Below are positions 18,307 to 27,058 of a stretch of 64,000 nt of DNA, piece by piece. Both the position numbers and the translations under genes were made by a program. Every line of letters starts with the position of its first letter. Positions within the stretch are counted from its first letter, which is position 1. Source of the DNA: Clostridium aciditolerans (lineage in GTDB: Bacteria > Bacillota > Clostridia > Clostridiales > Clostridiaceae); NCBI RefSeq assembly GCF_016316925.1, contig NZ_JAEEGB010000003.1, positions 36,042 through 100,041 of the forward strand, written 5' to 3'. The notes under the pieces are model-generated. The model was given only the letters and a program-made list of their open reading frames with translations, was not told where the DNA came from and made no database searches.

Positions 18307-18675
18307 ATGAGTCTAAACTTTGATCAAAAGGTTCCTATATATGTACAGATAATGAATTTGATTAAAAGGGACATAGTTACAAAAAGACTGAAGCCTGGAG
18401 ATAAACTATCTTCTGTAAGAGATATGGCCGCAGAGCTAAAGGTAAATCCAAATACTCTTCAAAGGGCTTACCAAGAGCTTGAAAGAGAAGGGATAACTTA
18501 TACACAAAGAGGGATGGGGACTTTTGTTATGGAGGATGAAGGGATGATTAAAGAATTAAAAAAAGAAATGTCTAAAGAGATTATAGATAATTTTTTAATG
18601 GGGATGAAAAATATCGGATTTAGCTCAGAGGAAATTCTAAAGATAGTTGAGGAGAAAGTTAAGGAGGATATGTAA
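18307..18675 (+). CDS. GntR family (YtrA-type) transcriptional regulator
   Basis: About 122 residues, starting at the ATG 6 bases after CGGAGGT; a GTG two codons earlier is less well spaced. The winged helix spans residues 8-75 (YVQIMNLIKRDIVTKRLKPG, SSVRDMAAELKVNPNTLQRA, GMGTFV). The short C-terminal helix lacks an effector domain, as in the YtrA subfamily that represses its own ABC transporter operon. The stop overlaps the start of the ABC ATPase gene (TAATG). The perfect palindrome over its promoter is the obvious operator. The inducing signal is unknown; related systems respond to cell-envelope stress or antibiotics. Confidence 0.92.
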   Translation: MSLNFDQKVPIYVQIMNLIKRDIVTKRLKPGDKLSSVRDMAAELKVNPNTLQRAYQELEREGITYTQRGMGTFVMEDEGMIKELKKEMSKEIIDNFLMGMKNIGFSSEEILKIVEEKVKEDM

Positions 18676-19370
18676 TGGATACTATATTAGAGGCTGTAAA
18701 GCTTGAAAAAGGTTATTTTAATAAAAAAGCTCTAGATGGGTTGGATTTAGAGGTTAAAAAAGGTAAGATTGTTGGACTTTTGGGACCTAATGGAAGCGGT
18801 AAAACAACATTTTTAAAAATTGCTGCAGGACTTTTAAGGCCTACCGGTGGTGAAATACTGATAGATGGCCATAAACCTGGTGTGCATACAAAATCAATGG
18901 TGTCATATTTACCGGATAAAGATTATTTATTTAAATGGATGAAAATAAAAGATGCTATACAATTCTTTAAAGACTTCTACGAGGATTTTGATGAAAAAAA
19001 AGCAAAAGAGTTGTTAGAATTTATGAATCTGGATATCAACAGCAAAATTCCAACATTGTCAAAAGGAATGAGTGAAAAGTTATATTTGACTTTAGTACTT
19101 TCGAGAAAAGCAAAGATTTATATATTAGACGAACCTTTAGGAGGAGTGGATCCTACAACAAGAGAAAAAATACTTGATGCTATACTAGATAATTATAGCG
19201 AAGATAGTTCAATAATTATAACTACTCATTTGGTCAATGATATTGAAAGGCTATTTGATGATGTTGCATTCATTTCAGAGGGGAAAATTGTATTAAGCGG
19301 TAACGCTGAAGAGCTTAGAAATGAGAAGGGGATGTCTATAGACCAGTTATATAGGGAGGTATTTAAGTAA
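18675..19370 (+). CDS. ABC transporter ATP-binding protein
   Basis: A 231-residue single ABC ATPase of the exporter-like CcmA/YtrB group. Walker A is GPNGSGKTTF, the signature region is LSKGMSEKLYL (degenerate LSGGQ), and Walker B is IYILDEPLGGVDP followed by an H-loop TTHL. It overlaps the regulator gene by one base and the permease gene start overlaps its stop in the same way, so the three are translated together. It would energise the adjacent permease; the substrate is unknown. Confidence 0.92.
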   Translation: MDTILEAVKLEKGYFNKKALDGLDLEVKKGKIVGLLGPNGSGKTTFLKIAAGLLRPTGGEILIDGHKPGVHTKSMVSYLPDKDYLFKWMKIKDAIQFFKDFYEDFDEKKAKELLEFMNLDINSKIPTLSKGMSEKLYLTLVLSRKAKIYILDEPLGGVDPTTREKILDAILDNYSEDSSIIITTHLVNDIERLFDDVAFISEGKIVLSGNAEELRNEKGMSIDQLYREVFK

Positions 19371-20119
19371 TGTTTAATTTAATAAAGTATGAATTAAAGG
19401 GCTACTATAAGGATTTTATTATAATGATTGGTGCAATAGCTGCTCTCAATATACTTCTATTCACTAGAATAAATACATGGCCACAAGAGGCTGTGATAGT
19501 TTGTTCATTTTTAATAAGCTTTGCAGCAGCAGTAGTAGTATTTATTTGGAATATAAGGTTATTTAGTAGAGATTTGTATGAAGATAGTGGATATTTATTG
19601 TTTTCACTTCCTCAATCTGGATATTCTGTTTTAGGATCAAAGCTTATAACATCTATAGTTCAAGGACTAATAGTAGGAGCAGTGGCACTTATTTTTAATT
19701 ATATAAGTTTTCATGCTACTGGTAAATTTAACATTGAATTTGGACTGATTATGAGAAATATAAGTCCAAAGTTTATCACAGAGAGCATTGTAAGCAGCTT
19801 ATTTGAATATGTATATTTACTTACTACAATCTATTTTTCAATAGCTTTAAGCAAGGTAGCGATTAAAAAGAAGAAGGTAGGAAAATTGGGCGGATTTATA
19901 ATATTTATTATTGTTTCAATTATAGTGGCTAAAATCACACAAATAATTGTTGACATTTTTCCTCAAACTTATAATTTAGATATACTGAAAGTTCAAGCTG
20001 TGGCGAATGCAGCAGGTACTATTCCAATTAATATTGCGGCTATGATTCTGAATGTTATATTATTCGCATTAATGTTTATAGCAACAGCTTATATTTTAGA
20101 AAATAAAATAGATTTCTAG
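19370..20119 (+). CDS. ABC transporter permease
   Basis: A 249-residue integral membrane protein with about six hydrophobic segments, an N-terminal MFNLIKYELKGYYKDF of the kind seen in ABC-2 permeases, and DLYEDSGYLLFSLPQSGYSVLGSK in the first cytoplasmic loop, which is common in Clostridium YtrC-like permeases. Its start overlaps the ATPase stop. It is the membrane half of the GntR-regulated transporter; export of a peptide, lipid or antibiotic is possible but not shown. Confidence 0.85.
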   Translation: MFNLIKYELKGYYKDFIIMIGAIAALNILLFTRINTWPQEAVIVCSFLISFAAAVVVFIWNIRLFSRDLYEDSGYLLFSLPQSGYSVLGSKLITSIVQGLIVGAVALIFNYISFHATGKFNIEFGLIMRNISPKFITESIVSSLFEYVYLLTTIYFSIALSKVAIKKKKVGKLGGFIIFIIVSIIVAKITQIIVDIFPQTYNLDILKVQAVANAAGTIPINIAAMILNVILFALMFIATAYILENKIDF

Positions 20120-20428
20120 TATAACTTATTTGGGTAAAGAGGAGATTATTTAAAGTTTATAATTTGTTTATAATTAGTTTATAAAAAGTAGAGGAATATC
20201 TTTTAAAATAAAATTATGGGAAGCTTCTAAAAAAGAACATCTTCGAATTGTAATCATTTTGTAACCAATTTTCATCAATATTTAACTTTTAAAAAGTCAA
20301 TTTCTATTATAATTAAAATAGGAATAAGGGTATTAAATATTAAAGAGGGTATATATTTAAGCATAGGCAAATTAGCTATTAACCGGGTATTAGAAAAGAA
20401 ACATTTATGGTATAGAGGGGGGAAACTA
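20120..20428. other. Intergenic region with three phased GTTTATAA repeats
   Basis: About 300 A+T-rich bases. Three direct repeats of GTTTATAA occur at 20155, 20166 and 20177, exactly 11 bases apart, so on one face of the helix. No clear terminator was found after the permease gene. Confidence 0.45.
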
Positions 20429-20620
20429 GTGGAAGGTAATAATAAAGAAGAACAAGGTAGGGAATGTTTAGGAATGGCAATGGGGTTATGTACAGGCTTA
20501 TTGGCAGGAGCTGTATTAGCTATGGTTACAAAGGATGCTAAGAGTATTATTATTATTATGACTTCCGCTGGTGGCATAATCGGATATTTTATAGATGAAT
20601 TTATAAGAGGGTATAAATAG
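20429..20620 (+). CDS. Small membrane protein of unknown function
   Basis: A 63-residue protein from a GTG start behind GAGGGGGG. After a charged N-terminus come two hydrophobic stretches rich in Gly and Ala (MAMGLCTGLLAGAVLAMVT and IIIIMTSAGGIIGYFI), ending DEFIRGYK. It resembles glycine-zipper small membrane proteins. No family assigned. It sits alone, followed by two terminators. Confidence 0.6.
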   Translation: MEGNNKEEQGRECLGMAMGLCTGLLAGAVLAMVTKDAKSIIIIMTSAGGIIGYFIDEFIRGYK

Positions 20621-20624
20621 ATGA

Positions 20625-20661
20625 AAAGAACAGTGTATTGCAAAAGTGATCACTGTTCTTT
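20625..20661 (+). terminator. Terminator after the small membrane protein gene
   Basis: Stem AAAGAACAGTG / CACTGTTCTTT with a 15-base loop. Confidence 0.75.
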
Positions 20662-20675
20662 ATTGCATATTGAGT

Positions 20676-20710
20676 AAAAAGGTATCTCAAACTACTTGAG
20701 ATACCTTTTT
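20676..20710. terminator. Bidirectional terminator, mainly for the purine permease gene
   Basis: Stem AAAAAGGTATCTCAA / TTGAGATACCTTTTT with a 5-base loop, T-rich on both strands, directly after the convergent permease stop. Confidence 0.85.
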
Positions 20711-20715
20711 AATAT

Positions 20716-22140
20716 CTATTGTGGAAGAAGTACAAATCTAACAATAAATAATGCTGCAAGCACATATATTATTGGATGAACTTCTTTGTGTCTTCCTGTA
20801 AAAACCTTCATTATAGGATAAAAGATTATTCCAGCTGCAATGCCATTAGCTATGCTGTAACTAAAAGGCATTATTGAAATTGTGAAGAAAACAGGCACAG
20901 CTTCAGTAAAATCGTCAAAATTTATATCTTTTACTGAACTAAGCATAAGAGAACCTATTATTACTAAAGCAGGAGCTGTAGCTTCTGCTGGAACTATACC
21001 TACAATTCCACCGAAGAATATTGACAGAGCGAAAAGTATTCCCACTACTAAGGATGTTAATCCTGTTCTTCCACCTTCGGCTATACCAGCAGTAGATTCT
21101 ATATAAGTAGCAGTAGTAGTAGTACCAAAAAAGGAACTTATAGTTGTTGCTATTGCGTCAGCGAGTAGGGCTTTTTTCATATTTTTAATCTTGCCATCTG
21201 GAAGTATCATATCAGCTTTTTGAGCTGTTCCAACTAAGGTTCCTATTGTATCAAATAAGTCAACAAGACTGAAAGTTAATACTACCATCACTATGCTTGT
21301 TAATGCACCTATAAAGCCTGTGCCGTTATGATTTAAAAGTCCTTTAAAATCAAATGCCATAAAAGTTGGTGCTATTGATGCCGGAGAGCTTAGTATATTT
21401 AGTCCTGATATATTTGTAATCCTCATAGGTATACCAATTAATGTAGTTATTACTATTGATATCAGCATTGCTCCTCTTACTTTTCTTGCCATAAGAACTC
21501 CCATAAGAACTATTCCAAGTAAGGTAAGTATAGTATGAGGGTTTGAAAAACTTCCAAAGCCTACAAGAGTTGCTGGATTAGCTACTATTATGCTTCCGCT
21601 TTTTAATCCTATTAATGCTATAAAAAGACCAATACCGCCTGTAATTGCTATTTTTAAGTTTTCAGGTAGACAATCTACTATCTTCTCTCGAATTGAAGTA
21701 ACTGTAATAAGTATAAATAAAATACCTGAAAGGAATACCGCTGCAAGAGCTTGCTGCCATGAATAACCAAGAGTTAAACATACGCTATAGGAAAAGAAAG
21801 CAGTAAGTCCTATACCTGGTGCTACTGCAAAAGGCAGGTTACCATAAAAGGCCATTATAATTGTACCTATTGCTGAAGTTAAACACATACCAACAAAAAG
21901 AGAAGCAACTACAGGGTCATTTATTGATGAAAGACTTGCTGCGGCATCACCTTTTAAGCCAGCAGCATTCATGCCTGAAAACTTCAATATATTTGGTATA
22001 ACTAAAAGTGCATATGCCATAGTTATATAAGTTGTGAAACCTGCTAATATTTCAGTTTTGGCATTAGTTTTGTTTTCTGATAGCTTGAATACTGAATCTA
22101 GAATAGATTTTTTGGAATTTGTAGATATTGTCGAATTCAT
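20716..22140 (-). CDS. NCS2/AzgA-family purine permease
   Basis: About 474 residues with roughly 12 membrane segments. It shows AzgA-family hallmarks: AGFTTYITMAYALLVIPNIL near the start, APGIGLTAFFSYSVCLTLGY, DLFDTIGTLVGTAQKA, and STAGIAEGGRTGLTSLVVG. The ATG at 22140 is preferred over the frame's earlier ATG because AAGGAG lies at good spacing upstream. It imports a nucleobase such as guanine, hypoxanthine or adenine. Control by guanine is strongly indicated by the purine riboswitch in its leader, whose specificity base is C. Confidence 0.92.
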   Translation of the reverse strand: MNSTISTNSKKSILDSVFKLSENKTNAKTEILAGFTTYITMAYALLVIPNILKFSGMNAAGLKGDAAASLSSINDPVVASLFVGMCLTSAIGTIIMAFYGNLPFAVAPGIGLTAFFSYSVCLTLGYSWQQALAAVFLSGILFILITVTSIREKIVDCLPENLKIAITGGIGLFIALIGLKSGSIIVANPATLVGFGSFSNPHTILTLLGIVLMGVLMARKVRGAMLISIVITTLIGIPMRITNISGLNILSSPASIAPTFMAFDFKGLLNHNGTGFIGALTSIVMVVLTFSLVDLFDTIGTLVGTAQKADMILPDGKIKNMKKALLADAIATTISSFFGTTTTATYIESTAGIAEGGRTGLTSLVVGILFALSIFFGGIVGIVPAEATAPALVIIGSLMLSSVKDINFDDFTEAVPVFFTISIMPFSYSIANGIAAGIIFYPIMKVFTGRHKEVHPIIYVLAALFIVRFVLLPQ

Positions 22141-22217
22141 TATAAATTTCTCCTTCATAAAAAAATCTGCCATCGGAGAATGAGTAAATCCGAAAACAGA
22201 ACTATCTTATGCGGATT

Positions 22218-22286
22218 CACCCATAGTGAGAAATTTACGGTTTCTCGTAGAAACTCCTGACCCTTATTGCCAGAAATATATGGATG
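22218..22286 (-). promoter_or_regulatory. Purine (guanine-type) riboswitch aptamer
   Basis: On the minus strand, P1 pairs CATCCATA with TATGGGTG (8 bp, one wobble). The conserved AGTTTCTAC precedes P3 (GAGAAA / TTTCTC), whose loop is CCGTAAA, and the J3/1 segment is ACTATGGG. The base before TATGGG is C, as in guanine/hypoxanthine-sensing members; adenine sensors have U. Downstream sequence contains TCGGATT / TCCGA pairing followed by a run of T, a plausible terminator that would switch off the permease when guanine binds. Confidence 0.9.
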
Positions 22287-22691
22287 GCTTGTACATTGAA
22301 TTTTATATTACACATATGTTAACATCGTGCAATTAAAATGTCAATATTCAATGGGGGAATTTTTATATATAAATTTATAAAATGTGACATAATTTTAATA
22401 AAGAATGTCGTAAATTGAAAAGCGATTTGATAAGTAAAAGCATTCTAATTATAATATAACTAAATGTAAAACAATATAATGTGAGGAATTGAATAAAGTT
22501 TAGAATTAATGCCGAAAATAAGATTAAAGTATTATTAACTTATTTTCTTTAATATACATATTGAAATATTAAAAGTAATTAGCATCTGAAAGAAAAGTAA
22601 TATAAACACTTAAAAAATTTAGGATATTGATTAAATAAATCTAAGCTGCATAAGCACTTAATGGAGGCATTTGGTATATGAGTAGGTGGTA

Positions 22692-22759
22692 TATCAATAG
22701 TGACAATTATCAACATTGATGATTATCACTATTGATAATCATCTACATAATGATATAAT
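22692..22759 (+). promoter_or_regulatory. Promoter with long operator palindrome upstream of degV
   Basis: Inverted repeat TATCAATAGTGACAAT / ATTATCACTATTGATA (22692-22707 and 22722-22737; 15 of 16 match). The right arm contains the -35 TTGATA, and -10 TATAAT (22754-22759) follows after 16 bases. The TGATAAT-like half-sites recall Fur/PerR-type operators, but the regulator is not identified. Confidence 0.65.
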
Positions 22760-22840
22760 TATTTGTGTAAGTATTATGTAAATGAAGTAATATTTAGATT
22801 TAATTTCATAATTTAATTAGAATTAGAGGAGGAAAAAGCT

Positions 22841-23692
22841 TTGAGTAAAATAGCTTTAATCACAGATACAACTGGTGATCTTAATGAAGAAATAATAAGA
22901 AAGTATAATATAAATGTACTTCCCTTTAGAATTATATATAAAGACAGAGAATATAGGGACAAGATTGAGATAACGCCTGAGCAAGTATATGAAAATTTAG
23001 ATAAGGAAGTTCCTACATCATCAATGCCAGCTTTAGAGGATATGGAAAATCTATTTGAAGCCTTAGAAAAAGAAGGGTATACTCACGCTATAGCTATAGT
23101 ATTATCTTCAGGATTATCGGGAGTTTATAATGGCATAAAGATAGCAAGTGAAAACCATCCTAATATTAGTACACATATATTTGATTCAAAATCAATATCA
23201 TGGGGTGAAGGAGTAGTAGTAGAGGAATGTGGTAAGCTTATTGAGCAGGGAAAAAGCTTCGAAGAAATAGTTGAGGCTTTGCCTTCTATAAGAAAACGAG
23301 TTCATCTTTTCTTTGTAGTTGGAACATTAGAGTATTTAAAGAGAGGCGGTAGAATAGGAAAAGTTTCAGGAACTATTGGAGAACTTTTAAATATAAAACC
23401 TATAGTTTCCGTAGATATAAATGACGGAAAATACTATACTCATGAAAAAGTTAGAGGAAGAAAACAATCCTTGAATAAAATTATGGAGCTTGTAAAGGCA
23501 ATTTTAGACGAAAAGAAATGTAGATTTTATGCTATGCATGGGTATGCCTTGGAGGATTCACAAAAGGCCTTTAATGAAATCTCAAAACATCCAAATGTAA
23601 CAGAAGCAATATTTGGAGGATGCATAAGCCCAGTATCAGGAGTTCATAGTGGACCTGGTCTTGTAGGTTTAGTTTTGTTTGAGGAAGAGTAA
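22841..23692 (+). CDS. DegV family fatty-acid-binding protein
   Basis: A 283-residue DegV/EDD-fold protein from a TTG start behind GAGGAGG. Family features: an N-terminal IALITDTTGDLNEEIIRKYN, PTSSMPALEDMENLFE, the SSGLSGVYNGIK motif, and C-terminal HSGPGLVGLVLFEEE. DegV proteins bind fatty acids and, as FakB, hand them to a kinase FakA for incorporation into phospholipid. No fakA is nearby. A PadR-type regulator gene starts 6 bases after the stop. Confidence 0.92.
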   Translation: MSKIALITDTTGDLNEEIIRKYNINVLPFRIIYKDREYRDKIEITPEQVYENLDKEVPTSSMPALEDMENLFEALEKEGYTHAIAIVLSSGLSGVYNGIKIASENHPNISTHIFDSKSISWGEGVVVEECGKLIEQGKSFEEIVEALPSIRKRVHLFFVVGTLEYLKRGGRIGKVSGTIGELLNIKPIVSVDINDGKYYTHEKVRGRKQSLNKIMELVKAILDEKKCRFYAMHGYALEDSQKAFNEISKHPNVTEAIFGGCISPVSGVHSGPGLVGLVLFEEE

Positions 23693-23697
23693 TACTT

Positions 23698-24147
23698 ATG
23701 GGGAAATTTAGCATAGACGAAAGTATTAAAGAAGAAGAAAAAAGACTTTATGAAGAATATAAAAGAAAGCTGCTAGAATTAAAAAAAGTAAAGAAAGAGA
23801 ATGAGGCTGTAGGACAGGTATTTACGAAAGGATTACTGCCAATTTATGTACTTTATGTGCTAAGTTTAGGTGCTACTAATGGAAATGATATCTCTCATAA
23901 AATAGGTGAGAGAACTAAGGGAAGATGGATTCCAAGTACTGGAGGAATATATCCTATTTTAAAAAAATTAGAAAAAGAAAAAATGGTAGTTGGTAATTGG
24001 GATGATTCAAAAAAGAAAATTCAAAAGATATATACTATAACTGAATTAGGTGCTGAAGAACTTGAAAAACGAAAAGAGCTTTTAAAGGGGAAAATTGAAG
24101 AAGCTTTAGAAGTATTTAAAATAGTATATAGAGATTTGTACGAATAA
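23698..24147 (+). CDS. PadR family transcriptional regulator
   Basis: A 149-residue protein. An N-terminal helical extension (about 40 residues, Lys/Glu-rich) precedes a PadR winged helix (LLPIYVLYVLSLGATNGNDI, STGGIYPILKKLEKEKMVVG, KIYTITELGAEELEKRKELL). PadR proteins repress transporters or stress genes. It is cotranscribed with degV and could control the palindromic promoter of that operon, although the operator there is longer than a typical PadR site. A strong terminator follows. Confidence 0.88.
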   Translation: MGKFSIDESIKEEEKRLYEEYKRKLLELKKVKKENEAVGQVFTKGLLPIYVLYVLSLGATNGNDISHKIGERTKGRWIPSTGGIYPILKKLEKEKMVVGNWDDSKKKIQKIYTITELGAEELEKRKELLKGKIEEALEVFKIVYRDLYE

Positions 24148-24149
24148 GG

Positions 24150-24203
24150 AACCTACACTCTTTGCTGAGACGATAGTCATCGGATAAAGAGTGTAGGTTT
24201 TTT
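24150..24203 (+). terminator. Terminator after padR
   Basis: Stem AACCTACACTCTTT / AAAGAGTGTAGGTT followed by T-rich sequence. Confidence 0.9.
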
Positions 24204-24217
24204 ATCTGTACTGAAAG

Positions 24218-24934
24218 CTATATTTTAAATTTTTTTTCTTTGTAATCTCTAAAGCTATAAGTGACAGGCCTTTTAGTTATATAGAAGCCATAAATAATTG
24301 TAAGTAGTGCTGCGCCATAAGGAAGAATTATATTTATCATACTAAAATTAGATACAAAAGTATGCAATAACTTGTCCTCTAAAAGCATTTTAAAAGAGGT
24401 ATGAGCAAGAACTGCACCTCCTATGTAAGGAACCATAGGATGCTTGTTCATTAGTTTTGCTACATACTGACTTCCGAAAAATATAATTGGTATATTAAGC
24501 AAAAGTCCAAATGCAATTAGCGCAATATTTCCATGTGCGGCACCTGCAATTGCAAGTACATTATCTAAACTCATTGTAGCATCTGCTATGATAATGCTCC
24601 ATATAGCGCCCATAAATTTATTAGAAGAGTTTACATTACAATCTTCTTCTTCACAGTCTGGTCTAATAAAATCCCATGTTATTTTTATAAGCAACAGTCC
24701 GCCTACTAATCTTATAGGAAGCCACTCAATCATTAAAATATAGGTTATAAGTGACGCGAATATAATCCTAAGTAAAACAGCAGCAAATACTCCTATAGCT
24801 GAAGCTTTCTTCGCAAGGTGTGGAGGAAGTTTACGAGTTGCAAGAGCAATTACCCCTATGTTATCTCCACTCAGAACTATATCTAAAAGTGTAATTTGAG
24901 CTGCGCCTATTAATGAAGGAATTAAACTATCCAT
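24218..24934 (-). CDS. TerC family (YjbE-type) integral membrane protein
   Basis: About 238 residues starting at the ATG behind GGGAGGG; upstream in-frame codons lack a ribosome-binding site. There are about seven membrane segments with the conserved acidic motifs LDIVLSGDNIGVIALATRK and ADATMSLDNVLAIAGAAHG, characteristic of TerC/YjbE proteins. These are linked to metal (often manganese) export in other bacteria. No yybP-ykoY manganese riboswitch is visible upstream. Confidence 0.88.
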   Translation of the reverse strand: MDSLIPSLIGAAQITLLDIVLSGDNIGVIALATRKLPPHLAKKASAIGVFAAVLLRIIFASLITYILMIEWLPIRLVGGLLLIKITWDFIRPDCEEEDCNVNSSNKFMGAIWSIIIADATMSLDNVLAIAGAAHGNIALIAFGLLLNIPIIFFGSQYVAKLMNKHPMVPYIGGAVLAHTSFKMLLEDKLLHTFVSNFSMINIILPYGAALLTIIYGFYITKRPVTYSFRDYKEKKFKI

Positions 24935-25148
24935 ATTATTCCCTCCCTCGTATAATTTGATTCCATATAATATTCTAGCACACAAAATAAACTATGCCAA
25001 ATGGCAAGTTGTCCTTATAATAAGTATATTATTATATTTTACTTTATATAACCTGGTTAGTAACACTTTATTAAGCCGTAGAATATATTAAAATAAGTTC
25101 TTAGTTTTTAATCAACTTAAAGAAAACCAATAATAGGAGTGGTTACTT

Positions 25149-26213
25149 TTGAAAAGATTAAAAAAATTTCTATCCTTTTTTGTAATGGCACTGATGACAG
25201 TTTCTATTGCTGCTTGTGGTAATACTACTAATAAATCAGATACGAATGATGGAAATAAACAACAGGTGGTTAAGGTAGCTTTTGATGATGCTCCGTCAGA
25301 GGCTGGAATAATACTAGCGGATAAACTAGGTTTTTTTGAAAAACAGGGAATAAAAATTCAATATGTGAAATTTAACTCTGGTGCAGACGAGCTCTCAGCC
25401 GTTGTATCGAATCAAGTTGATGTAAGCAGAGGAATAATAAACGCAGCTTTGTTCAATGCATCGAATCAAGGTATAGGTATCAAATTAGTAGCAGATGGAG
25501 GACATAATGTTCCAGGTAAAGGGTATTTTCAAATTGCACTAAAAAAAGGATTAGGAGTAAAATACAAGACCTACCAGGACATGAAAGGAATGAGAATAGC
25601 GATTGCTTCCGTTGGTTCAATTAATGAACTCTTTGTACAAAAGGCATTAGAAAAGGGCGGCTTAACTAAAAACGATGTCAAATTTGTACTAGTTGACTCT
25701 TTCCCAGATATGCTTACTGCTGTAGCAAATAATAATGCAGATGCTACAATGCAGATTGAGCCATTAATAACTAAAGGTGTAGATGAAGGAATACTTGAGT
25801 GGTGGAAAGACCCGGATGAATATGCAAAAGGAGAAGAAATATCAGTACTTATGTATAGTCCTAATTTCTGTAAAGATAAAGAATTAGGAAACAAATTTAT
25901 GTTAGCTTATCTTCAAGGAGTTAGAGCTTATAATGATGCATTAGTATATGGTGATAAAGATAGAGATAAAATTGTAGATATTTTAACTAAAAACACTTTT
26001 GTAGACAAAGCAGATATTTTCTTGAGAATGAAACCACCTGGATTAGATCCTAATGGATATGTATTAAAAGAAGGGGTTATAAATGACCAGAAGTGGTATA
26101 TGCAAAGTGGCCTTGTAAAAAAAGAAGCGGATGTAAATAAGTTAATTGACAATAGCTATGTAGAAAATGCTTTAAAACAGATAGGTGAATACAAATACAC
26201 CAAGGGGGACTGA
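25149..26213 (+). CDS. NitT/TauT-type ABC transporter substrate-binding lipoprotein
   Basis: A 354-residue lipoprotein from a TTG start. The signal peptide ends at MTVSIAACGN, with the lipidated Cys at residue 23. The mature part is a type II periplasmic-binding fold (VKVAFDDAPSEAGIILADKL, NQVDVSRGIINAALFNASNQ, LPDMLTAVANNNADATMQIE-like segments) of the NMT1/THI5-like, SsuA/TauA group. These bind nitrate, sulfonates, taurine or pyrimidine precursors; the ligand is not determined. Permease and ATPase genes follow immediately. Confidence 0.88.
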   Translation: MKRLKKFLSFFVMALMTVSIAACGNTTNKSDTNDGNKQQVVKVAFDDAPSEAGIILADKLGFFEKQGIKIQYVKFNSGADELSAVVSNQVDVSRGIINAALFNASNQGIGIKLVADGGHNVPGKGYFQIALKKGLGVKYKTYQDMKGMRIAIASVGSINELFVQKALEKGGLTKNDVKFVLVDSFPDMLTAVANNNADATMQIEPLITKGVDEGILEWWKDPDEYAKGEEISVLMYSPNFCKDKELGNKFMLAYLQGVRAYNDALVYGDKDRDKIVDILTKNTFVDKADIFLRMKPPGLDPNGYVLKEGVINDQKWYMQSGLVKKEADVNKLIDNSYVENALKQIGEYKYTKGD

Positions 26214-26219
26214 TAAATA

Positions 26220-27044
26220 ATGCAAATTGTAGATGAAAAAATAGTTAGATTTGAAACAGAAAAAAAGCAGGAAAACAAAAGTAAGCTTAGTAATAAATCA
26301 AAAACTAGAATTCTAACCGTATTATCTCCGCTGGGGTTACTGGTCATTTGGGAGATTCTTGTTAGGACACATGCACTTGACAGTAGATTTTTTCCGGCTC
26401 CTACAACAATTTTAGTAACACTGTGGGAAATGATAAAAACCGGCATACTCTTTTCTGATCTAAAAATAAGTTTATATAGAATCTTTGGCGGATTTTTACT
26501 CGGAACAATACCTGGTCTTATTATTGGTCTGACTATGGGGTTGTTTCCAATAGTGAAGATTATGCTGGACCCAATTGTTGCTGCGACTTATCCAATCCCT
26601 AAGCTGGCGTTGATGCCATTAATTATGATATTGCTTGGATTAACAGAGTTTGAAAAAATGGTGGTTATAGCTCTTGGAACCTTCTTTTTAGTTTTGATGA
26701 ATACAGTTGCAGGAGTAATTAATTTAGATAAAATATATATGGATGTGGCGAAAAACTATGGTGCAAGTAAAAAAGATTATTATTTGACTGTTGCACTTCC
26801 AGGTGCACTTCCTATGATATTTACTGGATTAAAGCTTGGCATGGGGATGGCATTACTATTGATAGTTGCAGCAGAAATGAACGGAGCATCTGAAGGAATA
26901 GGATATCGTATATGGGAATCTTATTCAATATTTAATATTCCAGAGATGTTTGTCTCTTTCATTATGATGTCTCTTCTTGGATATATTTTTACAGTAGCTC
27001 TTGATGAAATAGAGAGAATTATAATTCCTTGGAAACAAGATTGA
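26220..27044 (+). CDS. ABC transporter permease (SsuC/TauC-like)
   Basis: A 274-residue membrane protein with about six membrane segments and a BPD_transp_1 domain. The EAA loop is visible as VAKNYGASKKDYYLTVALPG. The N-terminus has a Lys-rich cytoplasmic stretch before the first span. It starts 6 bases after the binding-protein stop and its end lies close to the ATPase start, so all three belong to one operon for uptake of an unidentified nitrogen- or sulfur-containing substrate. Confidence 0.88.
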   Translation: MQIVDEKIVRFETEKKQENKSKLSNKSKTRILTVLSPLGLLVIWEILVRTHALDSRFFPAPTTILVTLWEMIKTGILFSDLKISLYRIFGGFLLGTIPGLIIGLTMGLFPIVKIMLDPIVAATYPIPKLALMPLIMILLGLTEFEKMVVIALGTFFLVLMNTVAGVINLDKIYMDVAKNYGASKKDYYLTVALPGALPMIFTGLKLGMGMALLLIVAAEMNGASEGIGYRIWESYSIFNIPEMFVSFIMMSLLGYIFTVALDEIERIIIPWKQD

Positions 27045-27058
27045 AGAGGATGATTAGT

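Noticed and set aside
24935-25148. Manganese (yybP-ykoY) riboswitch before the TerC gene
   Set aside because: No conserved GGGGAGTA or similar core motif could be found on the minus strand there.
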